From Streptomyces sp. JHA26 (GTDB taxonomy: Bacteria > Actinomycetota > Actinomycetes > Streptomycetales > Streptomycetaceae), in the NCBI RefSeq assembly GCF_002005565.1, contig NZ_BDJC01000023.1, positions 36,143-100,142 on the forward strand: 64,000 bases of DNA, read 5' to 3'. This document shows, one piece after another, positions 63,062-64,000 of this stretch. Below the pieces are notes generated by a model that had not been told where the DNA came from, made no database searches, and worked only from the letters and a program-made list of their open reading frames with translations. Position 1 is the first letter of the stretch; the number at the start of each line of letters is the position of its first letter. Position numbers and translations under genes: made by a program.

Positions 63062-63796
63062 TTACCCGAAGGTGGACGGGGCTCCAAAACGAGTAGCGGC
63101 GTCGAGGAGCGCGGGGAGTTCGGAGAGGGACGCGATACGGCGTGGTCCGGCGGGCGGGTCGACGGTCGCCCGGGCGCCGCCGCGGTCGATCCAGACCGAC
63201 AGGAGCCCGGCCTCGTGGGCGCCGCGCCCGTCGATCTCCGGGTGGTCGCCGACGTAGGCGACCTCTCCCGGGGGCAGCGACAGGGCCTCGCAGGCCGCCA
63301 GGAAGGCGCCGGGCTCGGGTTTGGAGACGCCCAGCTCGGCGGCGCACAGGACGGCCTCGAAGCGGTCGTGCACACCGAGGATCCGCAGCTTGCGGTCCTG
63401 GACGGTCACGCTGGAGTTGGACAGCACGGCGTGCCGGTGGGTGCCGGCGAGGGCGTCGAGGACGGGCATCACGTCCGGGAAGAGGGACCAGGCGGCCTCG
63501 TAGTGGCCGACGTAGCGCTGGAACCAGTCGTCGGCCTCGGCGTCCGTCAGCCCGGGGCGGCCCAGGAAGACCCGGACGCGGTCGCGCCGCTGCGTGACGA
63601 AGTCCACCTCGCCGGCGGCGAAGCGGGCCCACTGCCGTTCGGTGGTCTCCCGCCAGCGCACGAGGGCCTCATCGGCCGATCCGTACCCGGCGAGCAGGCC
63701 CTCGGCCGCCAGGTGGGCGCGCATGCCCTCGCGGTCGGCGGTGGTGTAGTCGAAGAGGGTGTCGTCCACGTCCCAGACCACGGCGCGGATGCTCAT
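63062..63796 (-). CDS. HAD-family hydrolase
   Basis: A 244-residue haloacid-dehalogenase-like phosphatase. Motif I is VVWDVDDTLFDYTTAD at residue 6 (nucleophile Asp9, acid/base Asp11). Motif II is AVLSNSSVT near residue 123. The lysine lies in LGVSKPEPGAFLAACEAL, and motif IV is VAYVGDHPEIDGRGAHEAGL near residue 188. Substrate unknown; pattern fits sugar-phosphate or pyrimidine 5'-nucleotidase-like members. ATG at 63796. Located upstream of the tRNA cluster on the same strand. Confidence 0.92.
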   Translation of the reverse strand: MSIRAVVWDVDDTLFDYTTADREGMRAHLAAEGLLAGYGSADEALVRWRETTERQWARFAAGEVDFVTQRRDRVRVFLGRPGLTDAEADDWFQRYVGHYEAAWSLFPDVMPVLDALAGTHRHAVLSNSSVTVQDRKLRILGVHDRFEAVLCAAELGVSKPEPGAFLAACEALSLPPGEVAYVGDHPEIDGRGAHEAGLLSVWIDRGGARATVDPPAGPRRIASLSELPALLDAATRFGAPSTFG

Positions 63797-64000
63797 GATC
63801 CGACGGTAACGCGCGGTACCGGGGCACGTCCGGTGATCGCCTCGCGCGGGCCGGCCGGTCGAGGACGTCGGACGGGGCCACGAAGAAGCAGGTGACCTCG
63901 CCGTCGGCCCCGCGGCCCGTCCAGGTGGGACGACCCCGTCGCCCCGGCCGGAGGGGTGGTCGAACGTGTCGCCCGGCGTGAACGGCCGGGTGTGGTCGCG
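63797..64000 (-). other. Right-edge region, possible gene fragment
   Basis: On the minus strand one frame reads DHTRPFTPGDTFDHPSGRGD and a shifted one reads PTWTGRGADGEVTCFFVAPS. Together they look like one coding sequence broken by a frameshift near 63920, ending before the HAD gene. The piece is too short to name a family. It may equally be chance coding-like sequence. Confidence 0.3.

Overview
This window is a piece of a Streptomyces chromosome core. The DNA is uniformly very GC rich, GTG starts are common, and the gene set is the one around whiG, ffh, glnD, nsdA, smc, rnc (absB), hupS and ndgR in Streptomyces coelicolor. The assignment to the genus is by recognition of the proteins and their order, not by a database search. 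Most of the window is vertically inherited housekeeping DNA. I see no insertion sequence, prophage, CRISPR array or rRNA.

Layout. 1-8.8 kb: pyrH (cut by the window edge), tsf and rpsB, then an M23 peptidase, a TetR regulator, the sporulation sigma factor whiG and an overlapping dprA-comM-yraN cluster with a DUF2469 gene. 8.8-16.4 kb: a NUDIX hydrolase, four type I signal peptidases in a row (sipZ, Y, X, W), rplS, trmD, rimM, a KH protein, rpsP and a SprT-like metalloprotein, all on the minus strand. 17-20 kb: a methyltransferase and a second-type FtsH protease. 20-26 kb: ffh, then the nitrogen cluster amtB-glnK-glnD with a GlnR operator in front of amtB. 26-30 kb: nsdA, a stand-alone Prim-Pol-like protein, ftsY. 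30-34 kb: an NCS1 permease, a repeat-containing non-coding stretch, and the glucose permease glcP with a clear promoter. 34-48 kb: smc, a small coiled-coil protein, acylphosphatase, a CAP-domain exoprotein, HxlR, mutM, rnc, rpmF, DUF177, a DivIVA-like protein with a Q/Y-rich tail, coaD, rsmD, recG and a DAK2/DegV protein. 50-58 kb: rpmB, thiD-thiL, an Lrp-type domain, a DUF3515 lipoprotein, ddl, gpsA, plsC, cofC, a small beta-barrel protein and hupS. 58-64 kb: leuC-leuD with divergent ndgR, a MerR regulator, a five-gene tRNA cluster (Glu/Gln) and a HAD hydrolase.

How it works together. Translation and secretion dominate: ribosomal proteins and rRNA/tRNA modification (rpsB, rpsP, rplS, rpmF, rpmB, rimM, trmD, rsmD, rnc), the SRP pair (ffh, ftsY) and four signal peptidases. 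Nitrogen sensing (AmtB, GlnK, GlnD), carbon uptake (GlcP) and leucine synthesis (LeuCD/NdgR) feed metabolism. WhiG, NsdA, HupS, Smc and RNase III link the region to sporulation and antibiotic control.

The least explained items are the sipX reading frame that runs 350 nt into sipY, the 37-bp and 16-bp tandem repeats at 32.0-32.3 kb, the Prim-Pol domain that appears to lack its catalytic aspartates, and compensatory base-pair changes between tRNA copies. I did not find a convincing wholly new system.
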